Assembly: GCF_028200735.1 (NCBI RefSeq)
Contig: NZ_JAQKPV010000019.1
Span: 1 to 56,558 of the forward strand
DNA: 56,558 bases
Direction of reading: 5' to 3'
DNA from: Streptomyces sp. ACA25
GTDB lineage: Bacteria > Actinomycetota > Actinomycetes > Streptomycetales > Streptomycetaceae
The position numbers and the translations under genes are program-made. This document shows positions 23,326-31,607 of the stretch, piece after piece. Within the stretch, counting starts at the first letter, position 1, and the number at the start of each line of letters is the position of its first letter. Under the pieces are notes generated by a model. That model was given only the letters and a program-made list of their open reading frames with translations. It was not told the DNA's origin and did not search any database.

Positions 23326-23661
23326 GTGACCGACACCAAGTACGCGACGCTCCGCTACACCGGCATGCGTCTGGGCGTCTTCGCCGCCTGCTTCGTCGTC
23401 GTGGCCGTACTGGCCTACCTCGGGGTCCTGCTCGAAGCGATCGGTACCGCCAACCCGCTGTGGATCACCGGGCTGGCCATCCTCATCTCCGCACCGGTCA
23501 GCCTGGTGGTCCTGCGCAAGCAGCGTGAGGCGATGTCCGAGCAGATCGTGACGGCCGCCGGCCACGCCAAGGAGAAGCTGCGGAAGAACCGCAGCATGGA
23601 GGACGACGTGGCCGACGCCGACGCCGACGCCGGCGTCGACGGGTCCGTCAAGCCGGGCTGA
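23326..23661 (+). CDS. DUF4229 membrane protein
   Basis: Protein of 111 aa with two membrane helices (about 15-37 and 44-62) and a charged cytoplasmic tail. LRYTGMRLGVFAACFVVV and VLRKQREAMSEQI are typical of the DUF4229 family of actinobacteria. No function is established. The tail ends in an Asp/Ala repeat (ADADADAGVD), coded by a gacgcc run. GTG start at 23326 with a purine-rich AAGAAGAG upstream. From memory it often lies near mqnE in streptomycetes. Ends 36 nt before a strong bidirectional hairpin. Confidence 0.85.
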   Translation: MTDTKYATLRYTGMRLGVFAACFVVVAVLAYLGVLLEAIGTANPLWITGLAILISAPVSLVVLRKQREAMSEQIVTAAGHAKEKLRKNRSMEDDVADADADAGVDGSVKPG

Positions 23662-23696
23662 CACCCGTCCGCCGCTTCGCGCGCTTCCCCGTGCAC

Positions 23697-23746
23697 GCCG
23701 CGGGCCCGCGAACCGGAACCCAAGCTCCGGTCCGCGGGCCCGCGGC
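23697..23746. terminator. Bidirectional hairpin terminator
   Basis: Arms of 21 nt (23697-23717 and 23726-23746) with one mismatch on the plus strand (T-G wobble on the minus strand) and an 8-nt loop, between two convergent genes. Each arm also contains a self-complementary gcgggcccgc core. Confidence 0.85.
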
Positions 23747-23752
23747 GCACGC

Positions 23753-25345
23753 TCACCGGGCGGTGGTGAGGTCCTCCGGCTTCACCCAGTCCGCTTCCCG
23801 CTCACCCTCGATGCCGCTGAGCGGCACCGAGACCAGCGGCTCCGGGCCACCGGAACCGTCATCTCCGGCGCGGTACGAGGCGAGCGTCACGACGATCCGG
23901 TCCTCGATGTCCTTGGGCGCCGGTCCCATGTAGTAGTTCAGCACGATGCTGAACACCAGGTCCCGCCCATCGGCGTCCGTCACGTAGCCGGACAGGGCGG
24001 TGGCCCCGGTCAGGGAGCCGGTCTTCGCGTGCACGTTCCCCTCGGCCGGAGTGCCGCACATCCGCAGGCGCAGCGTGCCGCCGACGGAGCGGTCCGGATC
24101 GCAGGCGACGGGCAGCGCCGCACGGAACGTGCCGAACCACTTCTCCTCCTGCACCGCGAGCAGCAGGGTCGCGAAGTCCTCGGCCGGCACCCAGTTGCGG
24201 CGGGTCAGGCCCGACCCGTCGGCCAGCACGTAGGTGGAGGTGTCCAGGCCCCAGCGGGCGAGTGCCCCGGTCGCCGCCCGGGTGCCGGCCGACCAGCTGC
24301 CGCTTCCCTCCGTCTCGTGGCCCATCGTCTTGATCAGCACTTCGGCGTGCCCGTTGTTCGACAGCTTCATGAACGGGTTCATCAGCTCGGCGACCGTCAT
24401 GGACTTGTGCACGGCGAGCTCCCGGCTGCCCTCGGGAACGGCCTCCCCCAGCCGGGTACCGCCGCCGACCGTGATCCCCCGGTCCGCCAGGGCCTCGGTG
24501 AAGACCGCGGCGGCGTGCCCGGTCGGGTCCCAGACGCTGCGCCAGACACTCACCGGCGCGGCGTCGGCGGCGATGCTGCCGGCCACGGTGATGACCTCCT
24601 CGCCGTGCCTGCGGTTCACCGGCAGGCTGAGCGGTGTGCCGGCCTCGGCGGTGGTCGCGGTGTTCTCGACGGTGACGTGATCGGTCTCGGGGAACACCGA
24701 CACCGTGGGCGGGTCGCCGACCTGGTCGCCGGGGGTGATGGTGACGTAGACCGTCCCCGCGTCGTAGTCGGTGTCCGGGGCGACCGTCAGTGCCGAGACG
24801 GGAGCGCCGTAGTAGTACTGCTCGTCGCTGACGTTCCATCCCCAGTGGAAGCGTTCGTCGTCGAAACGGGTGTCGTCGGCCACCAGACTGCCGGTGACCT
24901 TCCGGATTCCGGTCGCGGCCACCTGGTCGGCCAGCGACTCGTAATCCTCGACGAGCAGGGTCGGATCGCCGGTGCCGCGCAGATAGAGATCGCCGCGCAG
25001 CACCCGGCCGCGGACCGGGCCGTCGGCGTGCACCTCGGTGGTCCAGGTGTAGTCCGGGCCGAGCACGTCGAAGGCCGCGGCAGAGGTCAGCAGCTTGGAG
25101 TTCGAGGCGGGCATCAGCCGGTCGGCACCGTGGTGGTCGTGGAGCGGATCGCCGGTCGCGGCGTCGGCGATCACCACACTCGACTGGGCACCGTCCAGCC
25201 GGGGGTCGGAGAGGATCTCGTCGATCGCGTCGGCGAAGGTCTCCTTGGCCGGGCCGGCGCCGGCCGGGGAGCTCCAGGCGAGCACGAGCGCCAGACCAAC
25301 CGCCATGGGGGCGATGAGGATTCGGTTCAGTGGGCGTCGGGTCAT
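23753..25345 (-). CDS. D-alanyl-D-alanine carboxypeptidase/endopeptidase (PBP4, DacB type)
   Basis: Protein of 530 aa with a signal peptide (1-30). Penicillin-binding active-site motifs in order: SNSK (81-84, Ser81 nucleophile, in LMPASNSKLLTSAAA), SNN in MKLSNNGHAEVL, and KTG in HAKTGSLTGATAL. The long insertion between SxxK and SxN is typical of class C, PBP4-like enzymes, which trim peptidoglycan cross-links outside the membrane. Peptidoglycan recycling and morphogenesis are the expected roles. The ATG at 25345 has no Shine-Dalgarno but a promoter with its -10 6 nt away, so it is probably leaderless. Single gene between two hairpin terminators. Confidence 0.93.
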   Translation of the reverse strand: MTRRPLNRILIAPMAVGLALVLAWSSPAGAGPAKETFADAIDEILSDPRLDGAQSSVVIADAATGDPLHDHHGADRLMPASNSKLLTSAAAFDVLGPDYTWTTEVHADGPVRGRVLRGDLYLRGTGDPTLLVEDYESLADQVAATGIRKVTGSLVADDTRFDDERFHWGWNVSDEQYYYGAPVSALTVAPDTDYDAGTVYVTITPGDQVGDPPTVSVFPETDHVTVENTATTAEAGTPLSLPVNRRHGEEVITVAGSIAADAAPVSVWRSVWDPTGHAAAVFTEALADRGITVGGGTRLGEAVPEGSRELAVHKSMTVAELMNPFMKLSNNGHAEVLIKTMGHETEGSGSWSAGTRAATGALARWGLDTSTYVLADGSGLTRRNWVPAEDFATLLLAVQEEKWFGTFRAALPVACDPDRSVGGTLRLRMCGTPAEGNVHAKTGSLTGATALSGYVTDADGRDLVFSIVLNYYMGPAPKDIEDRIVVTLASYRAGDDGSGGPEPLVSVPLSGIEGEREADWVKPEDLTTAR

Positions 25346-25351
25346 GGCGCT

Positions 25352-25381
25352 AGAGCATGGCGTAAGTATCTTTCAGGTCAA
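25352..25381 (-). promoter_or_regulatory. Promoter of the PBP4 gene
   Basis: Minus strand: -35 TTGACC (25376-25381), 18-bp spacer, -10-like TGCTCT (25352-25357), then 6 nt to the ATG. Confidence 0.5.
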
Positions 25382-25510
25382 GGGAGGACGCAGAAAAACT
25401 TCGCCATCAGGAGAGCCATTGGAGCCGATCGGCCTACCCGCCGGCAGCGCCCGGAGCGAGGAAGGGGCCGGACCTGACGCGGAAGCCGTGGTCCGGCCGG
25501 GGCGTGCGGG

Positions 25511-25548
25511 CAAAAGGCAGGAGCCCCCGCCGATGGCGAGGGCTCCTT
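25511..25548 (-). terminator. Rho-independent terminator of the cold-shock gene
   Basis: Stem arms 25519-25531 and 25535-25547 (13 bp, one mismatch) with a gat loop. On the minus strand the stem is followed by tgccttttg, a short T-run, unusual in this GC-rich genome. It begins 23 nt after the cold-shock stop codon. Confidence 0.85.
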
Positions 25549-25570
25549 GGGTGGTGCTTGAACCGGGCGA

Positions 25571-25774
25571 TCAGGCCGGGCTGACGTTCTCCGCCTGCGG
25601 GCCCTTGGGGCCCTGAGTGACGTCGAAGTTCACCTGCTGGTTCTCCTCGAGAGAACGGAAGCCGGAGGCGTTGATCGCGGAGTAGTGGACGAAGACATCG
25701 GGACCGCCGCCGTCCTGGGCAATAAAGCCGAAGCCCTTTTCAGCGTTGAACCACTTGACGGTTCCGGTAGCCAT
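25571..25774 (-). CDS. Cold-shock protein (CspA family)
   Basis: Protein of 67 aa, full length for the family. A single OB-fold cold-shock domain with RNP-1 KGFGFIAQ and RNP-2 VFVHYSAI. It binds single-stranded RNA/DNA and acts as an RNA chaperone. The start TVKWFNAEKGFGFI is diagnostic. An AGGGAGGG Shine-Dalgarno lies before the ATG. The transcript has a leader of about 85 nt with a perfect 9-bp hairpin, as is common for csp genes. Divergent from mqnA. One of several Csp paralogues expected in a streptomycete genome. Confidence 0.96.
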   Translation of the reverse strand: MATGTVKWFNAEKGFGFIAQDGGGPDVFVHYSAINASGFRSLEENQQVNFDVTQGPKGPQAENVSPA

Positions 25775-25841
25775 AAGCCCTCCCTGGGCCTATAAGGGTC
25801 GCCCCGTTCCAGCACCTGCAAAGAAGCCTGAAAACTACGAA

Positions 25842-25868
25842 AGCCTGCGGTTACATGATCCGCAGGCT
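25842..25868 (-). promoter_or_regulatory. Hairpin in the cold-shock gene leader
   Basis: Perfect 9-bp stem agcctgcgg/ccgcaggct with a 9-nt loop, at the start of the predicted cold-shock mRNA leader. It could stabilise the leader or act as a temperature-sensitive fold. Confidence 0.6.
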
Positions 25869-25895
25869 CGTACTGCAAGGGAAACCAAACTGCAA
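25867..25895 (-). promoter_or_regulatory. Promoter of the cold-shock gene
   Basis: Minus strand: -35 TTGCAG (25890-25895), 17-bp spacer, -10-like TACGAG (25867-25872). The -10 match is imperfect. Confidence 0.35.
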
Positions 25896-25991
25896 CTTGC
25901 GTTCAGCCTAGCACGGTGATTCGGGTTGGCGGAAGGGGATCCGGCCGTGCGGGTGATCTTCCCTCGCGGTGCCGCGGACGGTCCGCGGGCG

Positions 25992-25997
25992 TACCCT
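25992..25997 (+). promoter_or_regulatory. -10 box of a probable leaderless promoter (mqnA)
   Basis: TACCCT, 7 nt before the GTG at 26005. The aggag that touches the GTG is too close to serve as Shine-Dalgarno, which supports a leaderless start. Confidence 0.5.
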
Positions 25998-26004
25998 CCC
26001 AGGA

Positions 26005-26859
26005 GTGAGCTCCTACCGCAGAACCCGTCCCCGCGTCGGTCACATCCAGTTCCTGAACTGTCTCCCTCTCTACTGGGGGCTTGCCCGGACGGGCTCGCTG
26101 CTCGACCTCGAGCTCAGCAAGGACACGCCGGAAAAGCTGAGTGAGCGGCTGGTGGCCGGGGACCTCGACATCGGCCCCGTCACGCTGGTCGAATACCTTC
26201 GCCACGCGGACCGGCTGGTGGCCCTTCCCGACATCGCCGTCGGCTGCGACGGCCCGGTGATGTCCTGCGTGCTCGTCTCGCAGCTGCCGCTGGACCGGCT
26301 GGACGGGGCACGCGTCGCGCTGGGGTCGACCTCGCGCACCTCCGTGCGCCTGGCCCGGCTGCTGTTGAGTGAGCGTCACGGCGTCACCCCGGACTACTAC
26401 ACCTGCCCGCCGGACCTGGGCGTGATGATGCAGGAGGCGGACGCGGCGGTGCTCATCGGGGACGCGGCACTGCGGGCCTCGCTGCACGATGCGCCCCGGC
26501 TCGGTCTCGCCGTGCACGACCTGGGGCAGATGTGGCACGAGTGGACCGGTCTGCCGTTCGTCTTCGCCCTCTGGGCGACCCGGCGGGACTACCTCGCCGA
26601 GCAGCCGGAGACCGTCCACGAGGCGCACCGGGCCTTCCTGGCGTCCCGCGACCTGTCGCTGGCGGAGGTCGGCAAGGTCGCCGAGCAGGCAGCCCGCTGG
26701 GAGGCCTTCGACGCGGAGCTGCTGGAACGTTACTTCACAACCCTGGACTTCCGGCTCGGCCCGCGACAGCTGGCGGGCGTCGACGAGTTCGCCCGGCGCA
26801 CCGGATTCCCCGGCGGCGACCGGGTGGAGCTGCTCCCCCCGGCCCCCCGGCACCGCTGA
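26005..26859 (+). CDS. mqnA: Chorismate dehydratase MqnA
   Basis: Protein of 284 aa, first enzyme of the futalosine menaquinone route: dehydration of chorismate to 3-[(1-carboxyvinyl)oxy]benzoate. The opening RVGHIQFLNCLPLYWGL is the MqnA signature. The type II periplasmic-binding fold is evident from DLDIGPVTLVEYLRH, VALGSTSRTSVRLARLLL and DAAVLIGDAAL. The GTG at 26005 is chosen over the GTG at 25969 because the extra residues are not conserved and a -10 box (TACCCT) sits 7 nt upstream. It is divergent from the cold-shock gene and followed by a Ser/Thr kinase gene. Confidence 0.93.
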   Translation: MSSYRRTRPRVGHIQFLNCLPLYWGLARTGSLLDLELSKDTPEKLSERLVAGDLDIGPVTLVEYLRHADRLVALPDIAVGCDGPVMSCVLVSQLPLDRLDGARVALGSTSRTSVRLARLLLSERHGVTPDYYTCPPDLGVMMQEADAAVLIGDAALRASLHDAPRLGLAVHDLGQMWHEWTGLPFVFALWATRRDYLAEQPETVHEAHRAFLASRDLSLAEVGKVAEQAARWEAFDAELLERYFTTLDFRLGPRQLAGVDEFARRTGFPGGDRVELLPPAPRHR

Positions 26860-26898
26860 TAGCCTCGCGGGCACCGCACGTCCGGGAGGGGCCGCAGG

Positions 26899-28524
26899 AT
26901 GGAGCCGTTGACGGCCGACGACCCCCGGTCCGTCGGGGCCTACCGCCTGCTGCGGCGCATCGGCAGCGGCGGCATGGGGCGGGTGTACCTGGGGCGGAGC
27001 GCCGGCGGCCGGACGGTCGCCGTGAAGATCGTTCATCCGCACTTCGCCGTCGACCAGCGGTTCCGCGCCCGCTTCGCACGCGAGGTGGCCGCCGCCCGGC
27101 GGGTCGGCGGTGACTGGACGGCTCCGGTGCTGGACGCCGACCCCGACGCCGACGTTCCGTGGGTGGCCACCGGCTACGTCGCCGGGCCCGACCTGCAACG
27201 CACGGTCGACGAGCACGGCGCGCTGCCGGAGCGGTCCGTCCGGGTGCTCGGAGCGGGCCTCGCCGAGGCGCTGACCGCGGTGCACGCGCTGGGGCTGGTG
27301 CACCGGGACGTCAAACCGTCCAATGTGCTGCTGACCCTGGACGGCCCGCGGCTGATCGACTTCGGCATCGCGCGGGCCACCGAGGCCACCGCCGCGCTGA
27401 CCGGCACCGGGGTGTCCGTGGGGTCGCCCGGCTACATGGCCCCCGAGCAGGTGACGGGCGGCGACCTCGGCCCGGCGGCGGACGTCTTCTCGCTCGGCGC
27501 GGTGCTGGCCTTCGCGGCCTCCGGCCGGCCGCCGTTCCCGGGCGAGAGCCCGGTGCAGCTGCTGTACCGGGTGGTGCACGAGGAGCCGCAGCTGGCCGGG
27601 GTGCCCGGGGAGCTCCGGCCGGTGATCGCCGCCTGTCTGGCGAAGCACGCGGGTGACCGCCCGGAGCCCGCCGAGGTGGCCGCGCGCTGCGCGGGGAACG
27701 CCGGTGCCGCCGCTCTCGTCCGGGACGGCTGGCTGCCGCCGCCGGTGGTGGAGGGGGCCAGCCGCCGGGCCGTGGAGCTGCTCGGTCTGGAGGACGAGGC
27801 CCCGGGCCCGGCACCGGGCGGCGGGCCCGGGGTGACCGGCGCGGGGTACTCCACACCTCCGCAGGGGGTCTTCGGGCCGCCCGATCCGGCGTACGCGGTG
27901 CACTTCCCGCCGGCGCCGCACGCACCGGCCCGGTACGAGTCGGCCCCGCACGCACCGGCCCCGATCGAGCCGGCGCCGCACGTGGCGGAGACGTCCGGGA
28001 CGGTGCCGGGCCGCCGCCGGCGGCGCCTGCCCCTGGCACTGGCGGCGGCCGTGGCGGTGGCCGGGCTCGGGCTGAGCGGCTACCTTCTGGGCCTGCCGGA
28101 CGCCTGGCCGGGCGGCGGCGGGGGAGGGGGGACGACTCCGACGCCGACCGTCGAGGAGGAGAAGGAGCGGCTGCCCGAGGAGTACCTCGGTGTCTGGGAG
28201 GGAGACCTCGACCCCCTGCTGGGGCTCCCGATGGGATCGCTGGTCGTCACGCTGGAGGCGGGCGGGATGGGCGACGAGGTGGGGACCGTCGTCCATACCC
28301 CCCCTGTCCCCATCTCGAGCTGCGTCGATGTGCTGACGCTGACCTCCGTGAGCGACGGGGCGGTGATGTTCGACGCGTTGGTGGACTGGGAGAGGTCCAC
28401 CCGGGGCACCTGTGTGGAGGACACCTTCGAGGTGCTGCTCAGGCCGCGCGGCGAGGACTCCCTCCACTACACCTCCAGCCATGCCGACGGCAGCTACCAG
28501 GGCCTCCTCGACCGCCGGGAGTAG
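26899..28524 (+). CDS. Serine/threonine protein kinase, membrane-anchored
   Basis: Protein of 541 aa. The kinase domain (about 14-275) is complete: Gly loop GSGGMG (22-27), VAIK-type Lys43, HRDVKPSN (135-142), DFG (154-156), APE (181-183). A Pro/Ala-rich linker follows, then one membrane helix (about 375-395). An extracellular domain of about 140 residues has two Cys that may form a disulphide. No PASTA repeats. Such Pkn-like kinases sense external signals; the ligand is unknown. The ATG at 26899 has GGGAGGGG upstream, and a TAGCCT box at 26860 overlaps the mqnA stop. Co-occurrence with mqnA may be coincidental. Confidence 0.93.
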   Translation: MEPLTADDPRSVGAYRLLRRIGSGGMGRVYLGRSAGGRTVAVKIVHPHFAVDQRFRARFAREVAAARRVGGDWTAPVLDADPDADVPWVATGYVAGPDLQRTVDEHGALPERSVRVLGAGLAEALTAVHALGLVHRDVKPSNVLLTLDGPRLIDFGIARATEATAALTGTGVSVGSPGYMAPEQVTGGDLGPAADVFSLGAVLAFAASGRPPFPGESPVQLLYRVVHEEPQLAGVPGELRPVIAACLAKHAGDRPEPAEVAARCAGNAGAAALVRDGWLPPPVVEGASRRAVELLGLEDEAPGPAPGGGPGVTGAGYSTPPQGVFGPPDPAYAVHFPPAPHAPARYESAPHAPAPIEPAPHVAETSGTVPGRRRRRLPLALAAAVAVAGLGLSGYLLGLPDAWPGGGGGGGTTPTPTVEEEKERLPEEYLGVWEGDLDPLLGLPMGSLVVTLEAGGMGDEVGTVVHTPPVPISSCVDVLTLTSVSDGAVMFDALVDWERSTRGTCVEDTFEVLLRPRGEDSLHYTSSHADGSYQGLLDRRE

Positions 28525-28540
28525 GCCGGGAGGCAGGGCG

Positions 28541-28546
28541 TACGCT
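28541..28546 (+). promoter_or_regulatory. -10 box in front of mqnC
   Basis: TACGCT, 39 nt before the chosen ATG at 28586 and 12 nt before an in-frame ATG at 28559. No clear -35. Confidence 0.35.
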
Positions 28547-28585
28547 GGAGCGGTCGTCATGCCACCGCCGAAGGGAAAGCGCCTC

Positions 28586-29782
28586 ATGGCTCGAAGCGCC
28601 GAGCTCCAGACCGTGCTCGACCGAGCTGCCGAGGGTGGGCGGATCAGCCCTGAGGAAGCTCTCGACCTGTACCGTTCCGCGCCGCTGCACGCGCTGGGCC
28701 AGGCCGCCGACGCGGTGCGCCGGCGCCGCTACGCGGGCACCGAGCACCTCGCGACGTACATCATCGAGCGCAACATCAACTACACCAACTCGTGCGTGAC
28801 GGCATGCAAGTTCTGCGCCTTCTACGCCCCGCCGAAGAGCGAGGACGTCTGGACCCGGGACCTGGACGACATCCTGCGCCGCTGCGGGGAGACGGTCGCA
28901 CTCGGCGGCACTCAGATCATGTTCCAGGGCGGCCACCACCCGGACTACGGCGTCGAGTACTACGAGAAGCATTTCTCGGCGATCAAGGAGGCGTATCCGC
29001 AGCTGGTGATCCACTCGCTGGGAGCCTCCGAGGTGGACCACATGGCGCGGATCTCCGGCGTCACGCCCGAGGAGGCCATCCGCCGCATCCACGCGGCCGG
29101 GCTGGACTCGTTCGCCGGCGCGGGCGCCGAGCTCCTGCCGGAGCGTCCCCGGACCGCGATCGCCCCGCTCAAGGAGTCCGGCGAGCGCTGGCTGGAGATC
29201 ATGGAGACGGCGCACCGGCTCGGGGTGGAGTCGACGTCCACGATGCTGATGGGCACCGGTGAGACGAACGCCGAGCGGATCGAGCACCTGCGCATGATCC
29301 GGGACGTGCAGGACCGCACCGGTGGCTTCCGGGCCTTCATCCCGTACACCTACCAGCCGCAGAACAACAAGCTGCGCGGCCGGACCCAGGCGACACTCTT
29401 CGAGTACCTGCGGCTCATCGCCGTCGCGCGGCTGTTCTTCGACAACGTCGCGCACATCCAGGGCTCCTGGCTGACCACCGGCAAGGAGGTGGGCCAGCTG
29501 TCGCTGCACTACGGGGCGGACGACCTGGGCTCGGTGATGCTGGAGGAGAACGTGGTCTCCTCGGCCGGGGCGAAGCACCGCTCCAACCGGATGGAGCTGC
29601 TGCACCTCATCCGGGCGGCCGGCCGGGTCCCCGCGCAGCGGGCCACCACCTACGAGCACCTGGTGATCCACGACGACCCGGCGAACGACCCGGTCGACGA
29701 CAAGGTCGTCTCCCACCTGTCGTCCACCGCGATCGACGGCGGCACCGCCCACCCGGAGCTGAACCTCATCGACGCGGGCTGA
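28586..29782 (+). CDS. mqnC: Cyclic dehypoxanthinylfutalosine synthase MqnC
   Basis: Radical SAM enzyme of 398 aa that cyclises dehypoxanthine futalosine to its spiro derivative, the third to fourth step of the futalosine pathway. Cluster ligands are C70, C74 and C77 (CVTACKFC) with the MqnC-specific NINYTNS before and AFYAPP after. TQIMFQGGHHPDYG and FRAFIPYTYQPQNNKL are also typical. The ATG at 28586 has AAGGG upstream; an in-frame ATG at 28559 would add nine residues. It follows the kinase gene on the same strand. MqnE, MqnA and MqnC all lie within 9 kb here. Confidence 0.94.
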   Translation: MARSAELQTVLDRAAEGGRISPEEALDLYRSAPLHALGQAADAVRRRRYAGTEHLATYIIERNINYTNSCVTACKFCAFYAPPKSEDVWTRDLDDILRRCGETVALGGTQIMFQGGHHPDYGVEYYEKHFSAIKEAYPQLVIHSLGASEVDHMARISGVTPEEAIRRIHAAGLDSFAGAGAELLPERPRTAIAPLKESGERWLEIMETAHRLGVESTSTMLMGTGETNAERIEHLRMIRDVQDRTGGFRAFIPYTYQPQNNKLRGRTQATLFEYLRLIAVARLFFDNVAHIQGSWLTTGKEVGQLSLHYGADDLGSVMLEENVVSSAGAKHRSNRMELLHLIRAAGRVPAQRATTYEHLVIHDDPANDPVDDKVVSHLSSTAIDGGTAHPELNLIDAG

Positions 29783-29857
29783 GGCCGGTCCGGGGGCCGT
29801 CCGGTTTCGGCGCGCGGCGGTGGGTTACTCGCCCGGCCACCGGGAGGAGAGACGCCC

Positions 29858-30700
29858 ATGCCGAGTGCACCGGACGGCGGGACCGCCGACATCCTCTTCG
29901 TGGGGAACGCCACGCTGCTCATCCGCTACGGCTCGCTCACCCTTCTGACCGACCCCAACTTCCTGCACCGGGGGCAGCGCGCCTACCTGGGCAAGGGACT
30001 GGTCTCGCGGCGGCTGACGGACCCGGCCGCGGAGCTGGAGGAGCTGCCGCCTCCGGACGCGGTGATCCTGTCCCACCTGCACGGGGACCACTGGGACCGG
30101 GTCGCCCGGCGGAAGCTGGACCGGTCGTTGCCCGTCGTCACGACGCCGCACGCCTCCCGACGGCTCCAGGGCCTGCACGGGTTCAGCCGGGCGACCGGGC
30201 TGCCTGCCTGGCACGAGCACGTGCTGCAGTCGGGGCGGAGTCAGGTGCGGATCACCGCCCTGCCCGGCCGGCACGGGCCCGGGCCCGTGGGCCGGCTGCT
30301 GCCGCCGGTCATGGGCAGTCTGCTGGAGTTCGGCGCCCCGGGCGGATCGGTCCGGCTGCGGCTGTACGTCACCGGCGACACGCTGATGTTCCCCGGTGTG
30401 CGGGAGATCGCCCGCCGCTTCCCGGACCTGCATCTGGCGATCGTGCATCTCGGCGGCACCCGGCTGCCGGGCGGCCTGCTCGTCACCATGGACGCACTGC
30501 AGGGCGCCGACCTCGTCGAGACGGTGCGCCCGCGACGGGTCCTGCCGGTGCACTACGACGACTACGCCGTGATGCGGTCCCCGCTCTCCGACTTCCATGA
30601 GGAGGCCGCGCGGCGCGGCTTCGCCGAGCGGGTCGTGCACTGCGCCCCGGGGGAGCGGGTGGCTGTCGGAGGGCCGGCCGGCCGCCGCCGTCTCAGGTAG
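29858..30700 (+). CDS. MBL-fold metallo-hydrolase (UlaG/NAPE-PLD-like)
   Basis: Protein of 280 aa with the metallo-beta-lactamase fold. The metal-binding motif HLHGDHWD spans 73-80 (His73, His75, Asp77, His78). RHGPGP and VTGDT supply further ligands, and a late HYDDYAVM the last His. The LLIRYGSLTLLTDPNF opening is that of the UlaG/NAPE-PLD-like branch. Substrate unknown. The ATG at 29858 has GGGAGGAG at ideal distance. Convergent with the DUF3152 gene, 9 nt apart, without a visible terminator. Confidence 0.9.
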   Translation: MPSAPDGGTADILFVGNATLLIRYGSLTLLTDPNFLHRGQRAYLGKGLVSRRLTDPAAELEELPPPDAVILSHLHGDHWDRVARRKLDRSLPVVTTPHASRRLQGLHGFSRATGLPAWHEHVLQSGRSQVRITALPGRHGPGPVGRLLPPVMGSLLEFGAPGGSVRLRLYVTGDTLMFPGVREIARRFPDLHLAIVHLGGTRLPGGLLVTMDALQGADLVETVRPRRVLPVHYDDYAVMRSPLSDFHEEAARRGFAERVVHCAPGERVAVGGPAGRRRLR

Positions 30701-30709
30701 CCGGCGGGG

Positions 30710-31495
30710 TCACTCGCGCCAGGGGCCGTCGAGGTAGTCGCCCGCCTCGTCGTAGGGCCAGGCGTTCGCCTCGCAGCCTTCCAGGCCTTTGATCTGCTGC
30801 ATCATCGCCGGGGCCGGTTCGCCGTCGCCGGGACAGCCGAGGTGGCCGTGACCCAGGCGGTGACCCACCTCGTGATTGATGATCAGCGCCCGGTAGTCCT
30901 CGATGGGGCCGGGGAAGCGCGGTGAACCCTCCACCCAGCGCAGCAGGTTGACCACCACGTTGTCCCCGACCCGGCAGTTGACCTCGCCCCGGGTGTCGAG
31001 GCCGTACTCGCCGCAGATGTCGTCCACCGTCCCGGGCGTGGCGATCTTCACGGAGAAATCGACCTCTCCGGAGGAGACCAGCTCGAAGCCGGTCTCACCG
31101 TCGTTCGTCCAGCCGCGCGGGTGGCCGAGGATTCCGTGCACCTCCGCCGCCGCGTCCTCGGCGTCGAGCTCCAGGCCGTCCTCGACCTGCACCCGGTAGC
31201 GGAGGACCGTGCCCGCGCCGACCGGGTCCCCGGTGCCCTCGGCCGTGCGGAAGGTGCCGGGCCCGGACGCGGGGACGTGGACGGTGGGGGCGGGACGGGA
31301 GGTCGCGGAGAGATCCAGCTCCTGCTTCTCATCCGGCGATCCGGCCTCGGGGAGGACGGGAGCGTTGCTGTCGCCGGCCTCACCGTGCCGGACGATGATC
31401 GCGCCCGCGCCGAGGAGGGCGGCGAGGGCGGTCAGTAACACCACCGTGCGGACTCCGGCCGCTCGGCGGCTCCGGGTGCTGCTGCGGGTCCCCAC
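30710..31495 (-). CDS. DUF3152 protein, probable membrane-anchored metalloprotease-like
   Basis: Protein of 261 aa. One N-terminal membrane helix (about 16-36) is followed by a low-complexity linker and a DUF3152 domain. It contains HEVGHRLGHGH (208-218), the extended zinc motif HExGHxxGxxH of metzincins, followed by a possible Met-turn (MM at 231-232), and four Cys that could pair. The family is actinobacterial and its activity is not established to my knowledge; the motif supports zinc protease activity outside the membrane. The GTG at 31495 lies 8 nt behind TAGCGT, suggesting a leaderless message. It shares a 112-bp divergent promoter region with the menaquinone methyltransferase. Confidence 0.88.
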   Translation of the reverse strand: MGTRSSTRSRRAAGVRTVVLLTALAALLGAGAIIVRHGEAGDSNAPVLPEAGSPDEKQELDLSATSRPAPTVHVPASGPGTFRTAEGTGDPVGAGTVLRYRVQVEDGLELDAEDAAAEVHGILGHPRGWTNDGETGFELVSSGEVDFSVKIATPGTVDDICGEYGLDTRGEVNCRVGDNVVVNLLRWVEGSPRFPGPIEDYRALIINHEVGHRLGHGHLGCPGDGEPAPAMMQQIKGLEGCEANAWPYDEAGDYLDGPWRE

Positions 31496-31503
31496 GTGAG
31501 CTC

Positions 31504-31509
31504 ACGCTA
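31504..31509 (-). promoter_or_regulatory. -10 box of a probable leaderless promoter (DUF3152 gene)
   Basis: TAGCGT on the minus strand, 8 nt before the GTG at 31495. Confidence 0.45.
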
Positions 31510-31595
31510 CAACACTGGGATCATGTGCTTGTCGTCTTGGTGAGGCGCGCTGCCTCCGGGGCCCACCCCGCCGCCAGGCTCCGCGACCGGGACGG

Positions 31596-31601
31596 GACAA
31601 T
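31596..31601 (+). promoter_or_regulatory. -10 box of a probable leaderless promoter (menaquinone methyltransferase)
   Basis: GACAAT, 6 nt before the GTG at 31608; no Shine-Dalgarno. Confidence 0.4.
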
Positions 31602-31607
31602 GGGCAG

